Notes under the pieces: model-generated
The model's database searches: none
Seen by the model: the letters and a program-made list of their open reading frames with translations, nothing else
Told to the model about the DNA's origin: nothing
Position numbers and translations under genes: made by a program
Part shown: in pieces, positions 37,986 through 44,362 of the stretch
How the letters are laid out: each line of letters opens with the position of its first letter
Position numbering within the stretch: position 1 is the first letter of the stretch
Source of the DNA: a virus
Reading direction: 5' to 3' (one strand)
IMG/VR virus record: IMGVR_UViG_3300047095_000623
Coordinates: 1 to 59,990 of that record
DNA: 59,990 nucleotides

Positions 37986-38063
37986 TTAGTGACATGCGCC
38001 CATCATGGTCGCGATATCGTGGACTATATCAGACGGGGCGTCTACGCTTATCATTAGTATCAT
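37986..38063 (-). CDS. Possible small peptide, 25 aa
   Basis: MILMISVDAPSDIVHDIATM then MGACH. Supported only by the promoter at 38072 and a leader (GAATGGCGGGGCATG) identical to that of the next upstream gene. Confidence 0.4.
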   Translation of the reverse strand: MILMISVDAPSDIVHDIATMMGACH

Positions 38064-38232
38064 GCCCCGCCATTCTATCGTAGTGTTTAATCGGCCTGTC
38101 TCCCCGGTATAACGGGAAGAGCGGGGCGGGTTTCTCATATGTCAGGCGGGCGGGCGCGGGAATGACGGGCAAACACCCTATATACTTTAGGAATATAAGG
38201 ACCAGGGACAGTATTGGATTGGACGGTTTCAT
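38029..38232 (-). CDS. Small hydrophobic-N-terminus protein, 67 aa
   Basis: MKPSNPILSLVLIFLKYIGC, then LPVIPAPARLTYEKPAPLFP: one short hydrophobic helix followed by a Pro- and Arg-rich tail. The 3' part reads through the promoter at 38072 and overlaps the next small frame, so the real end may differ in function. Promoter at 38241. Confidence 0.5.
   Translation of the reverse strand: MKPSNPILSLVLIFLKYIGCLPVIPAPARLTYEKPAPLFPLYRGDRPIKHYDRMAGHDTNDKRRRPV
38072..38091 (-). promoter_or_regulatory. AAACACTA-type promoter
   Basis: AAACACTACGATAGAAT, 8 bases from the ATG at 38063. Confidence 0.65.
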
Positions 38233-38240
38233 GCCCCGCC

Positions 38241-38260
38241 ATTCTGTCCTAGTGTTTAAT
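38241..38260 (-). promoter_or_regulatory. AAACACTAG-type promoter
   Basis: AAACACTAGGACAGAAT, 8 bases from the ATG at 38232. Confidence 0.68.
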
Positions 38261-38345
38261 CGGCCCGCCTAACTCCAAACGTGCGCGGGCGCGTACGCGT
38301 ACGCGTGGGACGCACCATGACACTGTGCAGACTATTTCTTGCCAT
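38256..38345 (-). CDS. Possible small Arg-rich peptide, 29 aa
   Basis: MARNSLHSVMVRPTRTRTRP then RTFGVRRAD. The Arg-Thr repeat comes from the palindromic ACGCGT repeat at 38291-38306. Its stop codon lies in the next promoter. Weak. Confidence 0.35.
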   Translation of the reverse strand: MARNSLHSVMVRPTRTRTRPRTFGVRRAD

Positions 38346-38349
38346 CACC

Positions 38350-38431
38350 ATCTTACCCTAGTGTTTAATCGGGTCGCCTAGTGTTTAACCCGCCCCATAC
38401 CCTAGTGTTTAATACATCCGCCTAGTGTTTA
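38350..38431 (-). repeat. Four tandem AAACACTAG boxes
   Basis: CTAGTGTTTA (plus-strand view) at 38359, 38378, 38402 and 38422, spaced 19, 24 and 20 bases. Only the first has a proper -10 box (TAAGAT); the others lack it or have only a poor match. The fourth contains the stop codon of the 38429 gene. Confidence 0.85.
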
Positions 38432-38647
38432 ATACCCACATCCAGTGGGTTTGATATACATGATCACGCGGTCAGATTGTACTTCATCGTCGGGAAGTGC
38501 GTATAAACAGTTGACATCCTCACAGATCGCCACCGTTTGTCGAAGGATATCCGCCTGTTTATGGGCGTAGCTCAGGATTTGGCGGGCCATTGGGAGGTTG
38601 TAATCAGTCCCCGTCATCATAAGTACGTGCTCTTCGTGGGTGATCAT
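38429..38647 (-). CDS. Unknown protein, 72 aa
   Basis: MITHEEHVLMMTGTDYNLPM, helix ARQILSYAHKQADILRQTVA, then YALPDDEVQSDRVIMYIKPT. No family. Promoter at 38654; its TAA stop is part of the last tandem AAACACTAG box. Confidence 0.7.
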   Translation of the reverse strand: MITHEEHVLMMTGTDYNLPMARQILSYAHKQADILRQTVAICEDVNCLYALPDDEVQSDRVIMYIKPTGCGY

Positions 38648-38653
38648 GTGTGT

Positions 38654-38672
38654 ATTCTACGCTAGTGTTTAT
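38654..38672 (-). promoter_or_regulatory. AAACACTAG-type promoter
   Basis: AAACACTAGCGTAGAAT, 6 bases from the ATG at 38647. Confidence 0.78.
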
Positions 38673-38675
38673 TGT

Positions 38676-38700
38676 TAAAAAAGGGCGCATTCGGCCCTAG
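38676..38700 (-). terminator. Rho-independent terminator just upstream of a promoter
   Basis: On the minus strand, AGGGC/GCCCT stem followed by TTTTTTAAC, then directly the promoter of the 38429 gene. Confidence 0.65.
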
Positions 38701-38701
38701 A

Positions 38702-38760
38702 GCAAAACAGGTTTTTTCCCTACTCCCATAAGGATTCCAGAAAATGGTCTCTAACAGGAA
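38702..38760. repeat. 59-bp direct repeat, copy A
   Basis: Shares CCCTACTCCCATA, GATTCCAGAAAATGGTCTCT and AACAGGAA with copy B at 39467-39524, with only a few differences. Both copies lie next to a terminator hairpin and promoter. Confidence 0.85.
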
Positions 38761-38774
38761 TCTAACAGCAATTG

Positions 38775-38810
38775 CCCCCGAAAACGGACACAATAAACCG
38801 TTTTCGGGGG
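38775..38810. terminator. Long perfect hairpin
   Basis: A 13-bp stem CCCCCGAAAACGG/CCGTTTTCGGGGG with a 10-base loop; followed on the plus strand by ACTTTTG. Lies between minus-strand genes at 39040 and 38429. Confidence 0.65.
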
Positions 38811-39039
38811 ACTTTTGCCATGCCTACCAATCAAATCGTGCGCGTGTTATATAATACACTGCTAGTGTGCCACCACTGCAAATGTTTTATTACACTTAAT
38901 CAAGAATGTCAAAACAACTTTTTTACCATTTTCATTAAGTTATATTATTATCAAGACATTCTGTGTGAGAGTTTCGGACTCTGAGGGTGTTTAAATGACA
39001 CGTAATTCCCAATTACTGGCCATTACAAAGGGTACTGTG
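38811..39039. other. AT-rich spacer without a convincing gene
   Basis: Contains AGAATGTC (38904) and its inverse GACATTCT (38955) flanking a very AT-rich 45-base core. A plus-strand frame of about 54 residues from 38820 has no promoter of either class and is not called. Confidence 0.35.
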
Positions 39040-39411
39040 TCACCATAGGTCATCCTCATCAATCAGATCTTCGATCCGAACTGCGTCTTCATCCGGTTCC
39101 TTACGCTCTTCCATAATAACCGTTGCGGAACTGTGACAATTCACCCAATACACGCGGATCGCGAGACGTTTGAAATGTGTATCCTCCTCGATAATGATAA
39201 TCTTGGTGATATTGGATGAATTGGACCCGCCTTGTTCCCATGAGATAAAGTCATTCCAATAGTGATGTAAACATGTGGAGGCTACCACCACCATACCCTC
39301 AAGATGTTTAAGCAAGGCATTAAAGGCGGAAGTACCGATAACATACGAGTCTCCTTCGCTCGTTTCGGTGGTTGTGGTGGTCTCAATCAGTTGTGTGTAG
39401 GTCAGCTTCAT
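39040..39411 (-). CDS. Family A small protein (CxH-W-QGG), 123 aa
   Basis: First of three paralogs (with 39526 and 40102). Shared pattern: MVVVASTCLHHYWNDFISWE, QGGSNSSNITKIIIIEE, RLAIRVYWVNCHSSATVIME. An acidic C-terminal tail (DEDAVRIEDLIDEDDLW) is unique to this copy. The invariant Cys, His and Trp suggest a fold core or metal site. Function unknown. Own promoter. Confidence 0.75.
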   Translation of the reverse strand: MKLTYTQLIETTTTTETSEGDSYVIGTSAFNALLKHLEGMVVVASTCLHHYWNDFISWEQGGSNSSNITKIIIIEEDTHFKRLAIRVYWVNCHSSATVIMEERKEPDEDAVRIEDLIDEDDLW

Positions 39412-39417
39412 GTGTGT

Positions 39418-39436
39418 ATTCTAGGCTAGTGTTTAT
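39418..39436 (-). promoter_or_regulatory. AAACACTAG-type promoter
   Basis: AAACACTAGCCTAGAAT, 6 bases from the ATG at 39411. Confidence 0.78.
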
Positions 39437-39440
39437 TGTT

Positions 39441-39464
39441 AGAAAATTGGTCGTTCCGACCTAG
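39441..39464 (-). terminator. Hairpin terminator upstream of a promoter
   Basis: GGTCG/CGACC stem, loop of 3, followed on the minus strand by AATTTTCTAAC. Confidence 0.55.
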
Positions 39465-39466
39465 GA

Positions 39467-39524
39467 CAGAATAGGTTCTTTCCCTACTCCCATATAGATT
39501 CCAGAAAATGGTCTCTAACAGGAA
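39467..39524. repeat. 58-bp direct repeat, copy B
   Basis: Counterpart of copy A at 38702-38760; ends just before the stop codon of the 39526 gene. Confidence 0.85.
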
Positions 39525-39525
39525 A

Positions 39526-39825
39526 TCAGGACTTTTTCTTGAACAAAACCGTCGTGGGAGTATCACAATCCATCCACCAGACATTGATCGCGAGTTTTCC
39601 GACCTCTTCCACAAGAATTTCAATGTGTTCAAGATTATTCATATTAGTACCACCTTGAGAGTATGAAGGGAACGCGGGCCACTCGTAATGTATACAAGTC
39701 GTCGCAACGAACGTATAATCATTCTTCAAACATTCAAGAAGCGCTTCAAACTCCGGTTCTTTGAAAGAAAACCCTTCTCCAACCTCAAAATCATAATCAA
39801 CCGTCGTTTGTTTGGTGTATTTCAT
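39526..39825 (-). CDS. Family A small protein (CxH-W-QGG), 99 aa
   Basis: Second family A paralog: YTFVATTCIHYEWPAFPSYS, QGGTNMNNLEHIEILVEE, KLAINVWWMDCDTPTTVLF. The N-terminal half is MKYTKQTTVDYDFEVGEGF. Same layout as the neighbours at 39040 and 40102, so a local duplication series. Own promoter at 39832. Confidence 0.75.
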   Translation of the reverse strand: MKYTKQTTVDYDFEVGEGFSFKEPEFEALLECLKNDYTFVATTCIHYEWPAFPSYSQGGTNMNNLEHIEILVEEVGKLAINVWWMDCDTPTTVLFKKKS

Positions 39826-39831
39826 ATTCGT

Positions 39832-39850
39832 ATTCTATTTTAGTGTTTAT
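39832..39850 (-). promoter_or_regulatory. AAACACTA-type promoter
   Basis: AAACACTAAAATAGAAT, 6 bases from the ATG at 39825. Confidence 0.75.
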
Positions 39851-39952
39851 CGTTAAAACTCGCTCGTTCCGACCCAACAGAACGGTATAAATCGGTATTT
39901 TTTAGCATTCTCGCTAGTCTTTATATTTTTCGCTAGTCTTTTCGGTATTTTC

Positions 39953-40075
39953 TTATTCCCCCAAGTCCTTTACACATATCAGTGCAATGATAAAGATGAC
40001 ATTACCCACAATTGACAGGCTTAGTATAAGAAGGAGCCATATTATGAAGAAATCATTTATAATGCTCGTTATCAT
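39953..40075 (-). CDS. Small single-TM protein, 40 aa
   Basis: MITSIINDFFIIWLLLILSL, then SIVGNVIFIIALICVKDLGE: one or two closely spaced hydrophobic segments. Follows the 40102 gene by 26 bases on the same strand, probably the same transcript. A plus-strand frame at 40044 with a purine-rich AAGGAG leader overlaps it and is less likely. Confidence 0.5.
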   Translation of the reverse strand: MITSIINDFFIIWLLLILSLSIVGNVIFIIALICVKDLGE

Positions 40076-40101
40076 ACACTTGCATTCAAAGATGGACGCT
40101 C

Positions 40102-40425
40102 TCAATCATTGATATTGCACATATCTTTGAAGATTACAACGGCGATTTGATCACCAGTCCATGTAACATTCAACGCAAGACGCCCCGAACCTTCATCGAT
40201 ATCAAGAATCTCAATCTTTACGATCCTCGAAAGGTTGCGACCCCCCTGAGAACCACTAGGAAAAGCTTTCCACTCACTATGCTCACAAGATGCCGCAACG
40301 AATGTAAGCTTCTTAAGTCTCTCCAGAAACTTGTTGAAAAACGCGGTGTCGTCCCTGATAATCTGTCCAACGTTGAGAATGATCTCAGACGTAACCAACT
40401 CTTGATACTTTACTGTGATTGCCAT
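40102..40425 (-). CDS. Family A small protein (CxH-W-QGG), 107 aa
   Basis: Third family A paralog: LTFVAASCEHSEWKAFPSGS, QGGRNLSRIVKIEILDID, RLALNVTWTGDQIAVVIF. The N-terminus MAITVKYQELVTSEIILNVG differs from the other two. Own promoter at 40432 with the standard spacing. Confidence 0.75.
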   Translation of the reverse strand: MAITVKYQELVTSEIILNVGQIIRDDTAFFNKFLERLKKLTFVAASCEHSEWKAFPSGSQGGRNLSRIVKIEILDIDEGSGRLALNVTWTGDQIAVVIFKDMCNIND

Positions 40426-40431
40426 ATGTGT

Positions 40432-40450
40432 ATTCTATTCTAGTGTTTAT
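40432..40450 (-). promoter_or_regulatory. AAACACTAG-type promoter
   Basis: AAACACTAGAATAGAAT, 6 bases from the ATG at 40425; contains the stop of the 40447 gene. Confidence 0.78.
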
Positions 40451-40671
40451 ACTATGTCGGAAACCATCATTTCAATGACACAGAACGAACGTTCCCCGCA
40501 TTGAATCTCCAGATAATCCTCGGAATCATCCCGTTCCTCGTCAGTCAATGGACGGTTTAGATATTTTGCCGCAAGATCCTCGATCATGCTTTTTCCTTCG
40601 AATGCTGAAGAAACTTGCATGAGTTCTTCAAGACTATTATTCTCCACGATTGCCACGAATGTTGCTTTCAT
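40447..40671 (-). CDS. Unknown acidic protein, 74 aa
   Basis: MKATFVAIVENNSLEELMQV, then MIEDLAAKYLNRPLTDEERD and CGERSFCVIEMMVSDIV. Mixed alpha/beta, acidic. No family. Own promoter at 40680; stop inside the next promoter. Confidence 0.7.
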   Translation of the reverse strand: MKATFVAIVENNSLEELMQVSSAFEGKSMIEDLAAKYLNRPLTDEERDDSEDYLEIQCGERSFCVIEMMVSDIV

Positions 40672-40679
40672 ATGTGTCT

Positions 40680-40698
40680 ATTCTATCCTAGTGTTTAT
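40680..40698 (-). promoter_or_regulatory. AAACACTAG-type promoter
   Basis: AAACACTAGGATAGAAT, 8 bases from the ATG at 40671. Confidence 0.72.
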
Positions 40699-40835
40699 TA
40701 CAACCCATACCCGAATAAGGTTTGCTGGCATTCCAAGAGTACCAAAAGAGCGATAATCAATCCGCCCAACATATAGATAAGCGCCCGGAATAGAAGTTCA
40801 TCCCAATGGATTCCACGTAGACGTTTGATTATCAT
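40698..40835 (-). CDS. Small single-TM protein, 45 aa
   Basis: MIIKRLRGIHWDELLFRALI, then YMLGGLIIALLVLLECQQTL: basic cytoplasmic N-terminus and one TM. Starts in an ATGA overlap with the stop of the 40832 gene, which also encodes a membrane protein. Confidence 0.65.
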   Translation of the reverse strand: MIIKRLRGIHWDELLFRALIYMLGGLIIALLVLLECQQTLFGYGL

Positions 40836-41056
40836 ATGTGTATATTAGTTAGTGTATATATGTCGTTGTCCCGGCAAACCAGTAAAATAAACATAAGGGT
40901 CAGTCCAATCGCACCAAGCGCACCGACCCACATATTGCGTACGCTTTGGTAAAGATCCCACGCCAATAGTTGTACGAGTTTGGGGGGAAACGGACCCACC
41001 TGTTGATGGGACGGTTTGTCGTTCCATGCCATAACTTCTTTGAGTAATGCGTCCAT
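40832..41056 (-). CDS. Small membrane protein, 74 aa
   Basis: MDALLKEVMAWNDKPSHQQV, then one TM, MWVGALGAIGLTLMFILLVC, and a short tail. Coupled by ATGA to the next small TM gene; the two may form one membrane complex (inference). TACAAT lies before the start, without AAACACTAG. Confidence 0.68.
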   Translation of the reverse strand: MDALLKEVMAWNDKPSHQQVGPFPPKLVQLLAWDLYQSVRNMWVGALGAIGLTLMFILLVCRDNDIYTLTNIHI

Positions 41057-41073
41057 GTTATTGTATGTTGGGA

Positions 41074-41349
41074 TTAGTCAGCGATAACTTCAACATTGGC
41101 AAGGGGAACAAAAAGTTCCTTGTTGCCATAGAAAAGGTCGCGGGTGTCGGGTTCCGCATCACCATAACTTAATCCGCTACTGATACTAACGAGAACGAAC
41201 AACGGTTGAGCACTGTCCACTATAGAGGTTTTCATAACCATATAAATCGTTCCCGCCTTACGATGGCGAAAACAATCACCAACCTTCGGGTTGGAATAGT
41301 CATAGGGAGGAATCAGATCCTTTTTAAATGTGATTTTCTTATCGGTCAT
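41074..41349 (-). CDS. Family B small protein (VGDCFRH), 91 aa
   Basis: One of a local family with 41391, 41699, 41996 and the C-terminal half of 43112. Order: PPYDYSNPKVGDCFRHRKAG, TIYMVMKTS, LFVLVSISSGLSYG, GNKELFVPLANVEVI. The GDxFxH…YMV…(L/I)SxGxxYG…F.PL pattern suggests a small beta-barrel. Unknown function. Confidence 0.75.
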   Translation of the reverse strand: MTDKKITFKKDLIPPYDYSNPKVGDCFRHRKAGTIYMVMKTSIVDSAQPLFVLVSISSGLSYGDAEPDTRDLFYGNKELFVPLANVEVIAD

Positions 41350-41355
41350 GGTATT

Positions 41356-41373
41356 AGTATAGGCTAGTGTTTA
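41356..41373 (-). promoter_or_regulatory. AAACACTAG-type promoter
   Basis: AAACACTAGCCTATACT, 6 bases from the ATG at 41349. Confidence 0.76.
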
Positions 41374-41390
41374 AAGGTGTTTGTTGTAAG

Positions 41391-41672
41391 TTACTCGGCT
41401 TCAGAGATATCCACCTTGGAAAGCGGGGTGAACCTGCGTTCGTTATTGGAGAATACCTTACGATTACGAACAGGTTGGGAATAACCATAACTGACGCCAT
41501 CCGAAAGATCAATAAGCATATACAAAGACAGGTTTCCACCGGGAGCGGTGGTCATGGTGAGCATATAGATTGTTCCGGCTGTATGACGGAAACAATCCCC
41601 GATTTATGGTGAATCGTAGTTATACGGTTCAACTACGGGTTTCGGGCAACTAACGTTTACTTTGGTCTTCAT
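41391..41672 (-). pseudogene. Family B gene interrupted by an in-frame TAA
   Basis: Reads MKTKVNVSCPKPVVEPYNYD SP, then TAA at 41604-41606, then IGDCFRHTAGTIYMLTM…LIDLSDGVSYG…RRFTPLSKVDISEAE in the same frame. The stop replaces the residue before V/IGDCF in the intact paralogs, so a single base change explains it. Promoter and downstream frame are intact, so the lesion looks recent, unless it is a sequencing error. Confidence 0.8.
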
Positions 41673-41680
41673 ATGTGATT

Positions 41681-41699
41681 ATTATAGGCTAGTGTTTAT
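41681..41699 (-). promoter_or_regulatory. AAACACTAG-type promoter
   Basis: AAACACTAGCCTATAAT, 8 bases from the ATG of the broken gene at 41672. Confidence 0.74.
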
Positions 41700-41977
41700 T
41701 ACAGAAGGGTTGGGGTGACTTCGATCTTGGAAAGGGGAGTGAAACAATCCTTGTTTCCCATGAAGATTTCCTCGCTCAGACGCGACACGGGAGTACCATA
41801 GCACCACCCGTCAGCGATATCAAGAAGACCATATCGGTAATTTCCATTACTGTCCATAAACCTATAGACAATATAAACCGATCCAAGATTATGTCGGAAA
41901 CAATCCGCGACTTGTGGACGGGTGTAATCATATGAAACGGCGGGATTTGTTGGCTTTGCAAACGTTTTATTAGTCAT
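41699..41977 (-). CDS. Family B small protein, 92 aa
   Basis: AVSYDYTRPQVADCFRHNLG, SVYIVYRFMDSNGNYRYGLL, DIADGWCYGTP, KDCFTPLSKIEVTPTLL. Nearly the same C-terminus as the next paralog at 41996 (…LELTPTLL), a recent tandem duplication. A TATAAT box at 41981 lies 3 bases from the start but AAACACTAG is missing, so it may be read from 42459. Confidence 0.75.
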   Translation of the reverse strand: MTNKTFAKPTNPAVSYDYTRPQVADCFRHNLGSVYIVYRFMDSNGNYRYGLLDIADGWCYGTPVSRLSEEIFMGNKDCFTPLSKIEVTPTLL

Positions 41978-41995
41978 TGTATTATATTTTTGGAG

Positions 41996-42271
41996 TTATA
42001 GAAGGGTTGGGGTGAGTTCAAGCTTGGCTATGGGGAGGAAACAATCCATGTTTCTCTTGAAAACGCCACCAATGTCGTCTTCCGGCGTACCATAAGGTCT
42101 GCCATCGGAAAGGTCGAGAAGACCATAACGGTAATCCCCATAAGAAACCGTGTTCTGGTAAACGATAAAAACCGTATCATACGTTTTGTGTAGGAAACAA
42201 TCCCCAACCTTTACAGTGGCGAAGTTATAAGCAGGAGCGGGCGTCGGTGGATTGACAATCTTTTTAGTCAT
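41996..42271 (-). CDS. Family B small protein, 91 aa
   Basis: ATG 42271 (MTKKIVNPPTPAPAYNFATV). Then KVGDCFLHKTYDTVFIVYQN, YRYGLLDLSDGRPYGTP, MDCFLPIAKLELTPTLL. Tandem paralog of 41699. Follows the basic protein gene at 42289 by 17 bases, likely on the same transcript. Confidence 0.75.
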   Translation of the reverse strand: MTKKIVNPPTPAPAYNFATVKVGDCFLHKTYDTVFIVYQNTVSYGDYRYGLLDLSDGRPYGTPEDDIGGVFKRNMDCFLPIAKLELTPTLL

Positions 42272-42288
42272 ATTATTATCGGTTGGGA

Positions 42289-42459
42289 TCAATAGGTGTG
42301 ATTGGTGCTGTGACTGGTAAGCGCACCCCGATAAGACAGGATAGGTGTTGCGCGGGAAGACAGGGACTTCTTAATGGTGTAAATCCCTTGTTTGCGGGGT
42401 TTTTTGAATGCCATGGAGACCCAACTTGATTGCAGCGACTTTTGTGGTGCTTTGAACAT
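42289..42459 (-). CDS. Small very basic protein, 56 aa
   Basis: MFKAPQKSLQSSWVSMAFKK, then PRKQGIYTIKKSLSSRATP. Rich in Lys, Arg and Ser with few acidic residues, so nucleic-acid binding is plausible. Promoter with 6-base spacing strongly supports expression. Confidence 0.65.
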   Translation of the reverse strand: MFKAPQKSLQSSWVSMAFKKPRKQGIYTIKKSLSSRATPILSYRGALTSHSTNHTY

Positions 42460-42465
42460 GACCTT

Positions 42466-42483
42466 ATTATATGCTAGTGTTTA
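42466..42483 (-). promoter_or_regulatory. AAACACTAG-type promoter
   Basis: AAACACTAGCATATAAT, 6 bases from the ATG at 42459; contains the stop of the 42481 gene. Confidence 0.78.
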
Positions 42484-43098
42484 ACTCACGATCATCGCGT
42501 ACTTCTTAGGGGCGACCCGTTTGATCGCTTCAAGAACTTCGTCCCACTTCTTATAGGTAATATTCTGACAACCAACGCGGAACGACTTGGCAAAGGCTGT
42601 TCCCCCATAACCATGTTGGGTAATATCTCCCATTATCCGAACTCGTTTGGGAGTCTTGGATGCTCGGGACTCTTTAACCGCCAGTGAGATTTGATGGACT
42701 TCCTCATAAGTAATGTTATACGATACAAGATGTACCGCCTCGGGCGTTATCAGGGCGGTGTGCTTATCCGTTCCCACATTTTTCACACACACGTATTCCT
42801 TATCGATCTTCTTTAGATATCGGGAAAGCTTTTGCATACCCTTGGGTTCCCCCATGGAGATACGTTTCCCCTCTCTGTAGATAGATGTGAGGCAGAGTCT
42901 TTTAGTTGTGATATCCACATAAAAGATGCGGCGGCTGGACGTCTCATATACCCGAGAATACCAATTACTGAAATCCCATAAGGACATTTTATTTTTATCA
43001 TTATTCAAGAAGGGATAACCAGCGTTCTCCAACATTTTAAACGCGAGATCCCGCTGTGCCGTAGTATCATATGTTACCAGAAAGTATGTATTGCCCAT
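42481..43098 (-). CDS. VGCQ-module protein, 205 aa
   Basis: Start ATG 43098 (MGNTYFLVTYDTTAQRDLAF). It has the family N-terminal pattern (QRDLAFKMLENAGYPF) and the C-terminal module FAKSFRVGCQNITYKKWDEV. Two additional middle segments make it the longest of the family: SLWDFSNWYSRVYETSSRRI and HTALITPEAVHLVSYNITYE. Promoter at 43105 is a variant with AAACAATAAC. Confidence 0.75.
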   Translation of the reverse strand: MGNTYFLVTYDTTAQRDLAFKMLENAGYPFLNNDKNKMSLWDFSNWYSRVYETSSRRIFYVDITTKRLCLTSIYREGKRISMGEPKGMQKLSRYLKKIDKEYVCVKNVGTDKHTALITPEAVHLVSYNITYEEVHQISLAVKESRASKTPKRVRIMGDITQHGYGGTAFAKSFRVGCQNITYKKWDEVLEAIKRVAPKKYAMIVS

Positions 43099-43104
43099 GT
43101 GGGT

Positions 43105-43121
43105 ATTATAGTTATTGTTTA
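43105..43121 (-). promoter_or_regulatory. Variant AAACAATA-type promoter
   Basis: AAACAATAAC then TATAAT, 6 bases from the ATG at 43098; one base shorter than consensus. Confidence 0.6.
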
Positions 43122-43501
43122 GTAATAGGAGTGAAAAGGTCACGGAAACCCGCACCAAAGATCTCATTGATATCTTCCCGTGGATCTGTGAAGCGATCAC
43201 CGCTAGACAGGTTGATCAGAGCGAAAATTTCCTTCCCGACCCTACACACCATGTACTCGGTACCATTATACATATACCGATCTCCCGGTGCAATGGGAGT
43301 GTTATAGGTGTATGAAACGTTTACCAAGGTAAGGCTTTCACGGCATTCATGAAATATATGCGCCCGTGTGGTATATCTATGGAGGTCGCCAGTACCAATA
43401 TTACATAACGCGCTCTCTCCATTAAATAGTGGTGTCACCACAAACAAAGCGCCATGCTCATTGACAAAATGATCACCCCTCATTGGTAAGTCCTTAATCA
43501 T
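43112..43501 (-). CDS. Two-domain family B protein, 129 aa
   Basis: Two copies of the small barrel in one chain: MRGDHFVNEHGALFVVTPLF and, after about 65 residues, APGDRYMYNGTEYMVCRVGK with ALINLSSGDRFTDP and FRDLFTPITKQ. The second copy keeps the family B ending (F.PI/L). Suggests fusion after duplication. Own promoter at 43508. Confidence 0.72.
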   Translation of the reverse strand: MIKDLPMRGDHFVNEHGALFVVTPLFNGESALCNIGTGDLHRYTTRAHIFHECRESLTLVNVSYTYNTPIAPGDRYMYNGTEYMVCRVGKEIFALINLSSGDRFTDPREDINEIFGAGFRDLFTPITKQ

Positions 43502-43507
43502 ATATGT

Positions 43508-43526
43508 ATTATAGTGTAGTGTTTAT
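43508..43526 (-). promoter_or_regulatory. AAACACTA-type promoter
   Basis: AAACACTACACTATAAT, 6 bases from the ATG at 43501. Confidence 0.76.
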
Positions 43527-43527
43527 C

Positions 43528-43917
43528 TCAGCACTCCAGCTTCGTTCGCGCCTCGACAATCTCTTCGATCTTTTTCCATGTAATTGTTTGGCATCCAACC
43601 GTGACGTTCTTCTTGGTAACTACCGCAGAATATTCTCCAACTCCTTGAACTGTAATAGCCATGGACCCATTCAACTCGCTAAGGATTTCCTCAATATCTT
43701 CTGGAAACTGGTAGTCATGATCCTTATCCCTATAACTTCCAGTTAGTTCCATGTCGGTCTTAACGTTGACAATGGGAAACCGTTCTTGAGGATACCGTGC
43801 TTGAACATCTTCCGTAGTATGCTCCTCCCCATGCCACTTATACCCATACTTCATCAGAAGGGATAAGAGACGCATTCTAGACTTGGCGGATTTCGTATCG
43901 ATTGAAAAATCTCTCAT
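43528..43917 (-). CDS. VGCQ-module protein, 129 aa
   Basis: N-terminal helix KSAKSRMRLLSLLMKYGYKW followed by a variable middle and ITVQGVGEYSAVVTKKNVTV then GCQTITWKKIEEIVEA. One of the nine members that share both the N-terminal (RxxLLxxLxxxGY) and C-terminal modules. Next to its close paralog at 43929. Confidence 0.78.
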   Translation of the reverse strand: MRDFSIDTKSAKSRMRLLSLLMKYGYKWHGEEHTTEDVQARYPQERFPIVNVKTDMELTGSYRDKDHDYQFPEDIEEILSELNGSMAITVQGVGEYSAVVTKKNVTVGCQTITWKKIEEIVEARTKLEC

Positions 43918-43928
43918 ATGTTTGTAGT

Positions 43929-44330
43929 TTACTGGTTTTCCTTCTTCGCTCGGGCGGCTGCGATCTCATCAAACTTCTCCCATGAGATTGTCTGACAACC
44001 CACCATCAAATGATCCTTATACACTCTCGCGCTATAATCACCAACCCCTTCGATTACAATCGGAGCCGATTGATCAGACAGATCCGCAAGAATAATATAT
44101 GAATCTTGTGGAAACAGATGGGTGACATGCCTATAGTCGGAAGGATTTCCGGATATCTCCATGTCCTCGTCCAGCATAACAACAGGATAGTTATCCCATG
44201 AATACTTTTCATCGACATAGGATACCGTATAATCAGCGTCATTGTGCCACTTCGCACCCATCTTCATCAGAATGGATAGAAGCACAGTCCGGTGTTTTGC
44301 GGCATCTGTATGAATTGCGAAGCGTCTCAT
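43929..44330 (-). CDS. VGCQ-module protein, 133 aa
   Basis: DAAKHRTVLLSILMKMGAKW at the N-terminus, PIVIEGVGDYSARVYKDHLM then VGCQTISWEKFDEIAAA at the C-terminus. Tandem paralog of 43528, 11 bases upstream of it. The weak promoter at 44336 probably serves both. Confidence 0.78.
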   Translation of the reverse strand: MRRFAIHTDAAKHRTVLLSILMKMGAKWHNDADYTVSYVDEKYSWDNYPVVMLDEDMEISGNPSDYRHVTHLFPQDSYIILADLSDQSAPIVIEGVGDYSARVYKDHLMVGCQTISWEKFDEIAAARAKKENQ

Positions 44331-44335
44331 ATGTT

Positions 44336-44350
44336 TATATTGTAGTGTTG
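44336..44350 (-). promoter_or_regulatory. Degenerate AACACTA-type promoter
   Basis: CAACACTACAATATA before the ATG at 44330; the box is weak and the spacing irregular. Confidence 0.4.
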
Positions 44351-44362
44351 ATAGTGAAAGTG

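Noticed and set aside
38291-38306. CRISPR-like or satellite repeat (ACGCGT units)
   Set aside because: Only a short palindromic run of about 16 bases; no spacers or further units. No CRISPR array was seen anywhere in the window.
38820-38984. A plus-strand frame of about 54 residues with cysteines (MPTNQIVRVLYNTLLVCHHC)
   Set aside because: No AAACACTAG, TAAATA or TTGACA box precedes it, it sits in an AT-rich spacer, and composition looks random.
40044-40110. A plus-strand 22-codon frame preceded by AAGGAG
   Set aside because: It overlaps a better minus-strand small TM gene and runs into the antisense of the 40102 gene.
41391-41672. Readthrough of the in-frame TAA by the CTA-anticodon tRNA
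   Set aside because: A CTA anticodon pairs with UAG, not UAA, so it does not explain the TAA.
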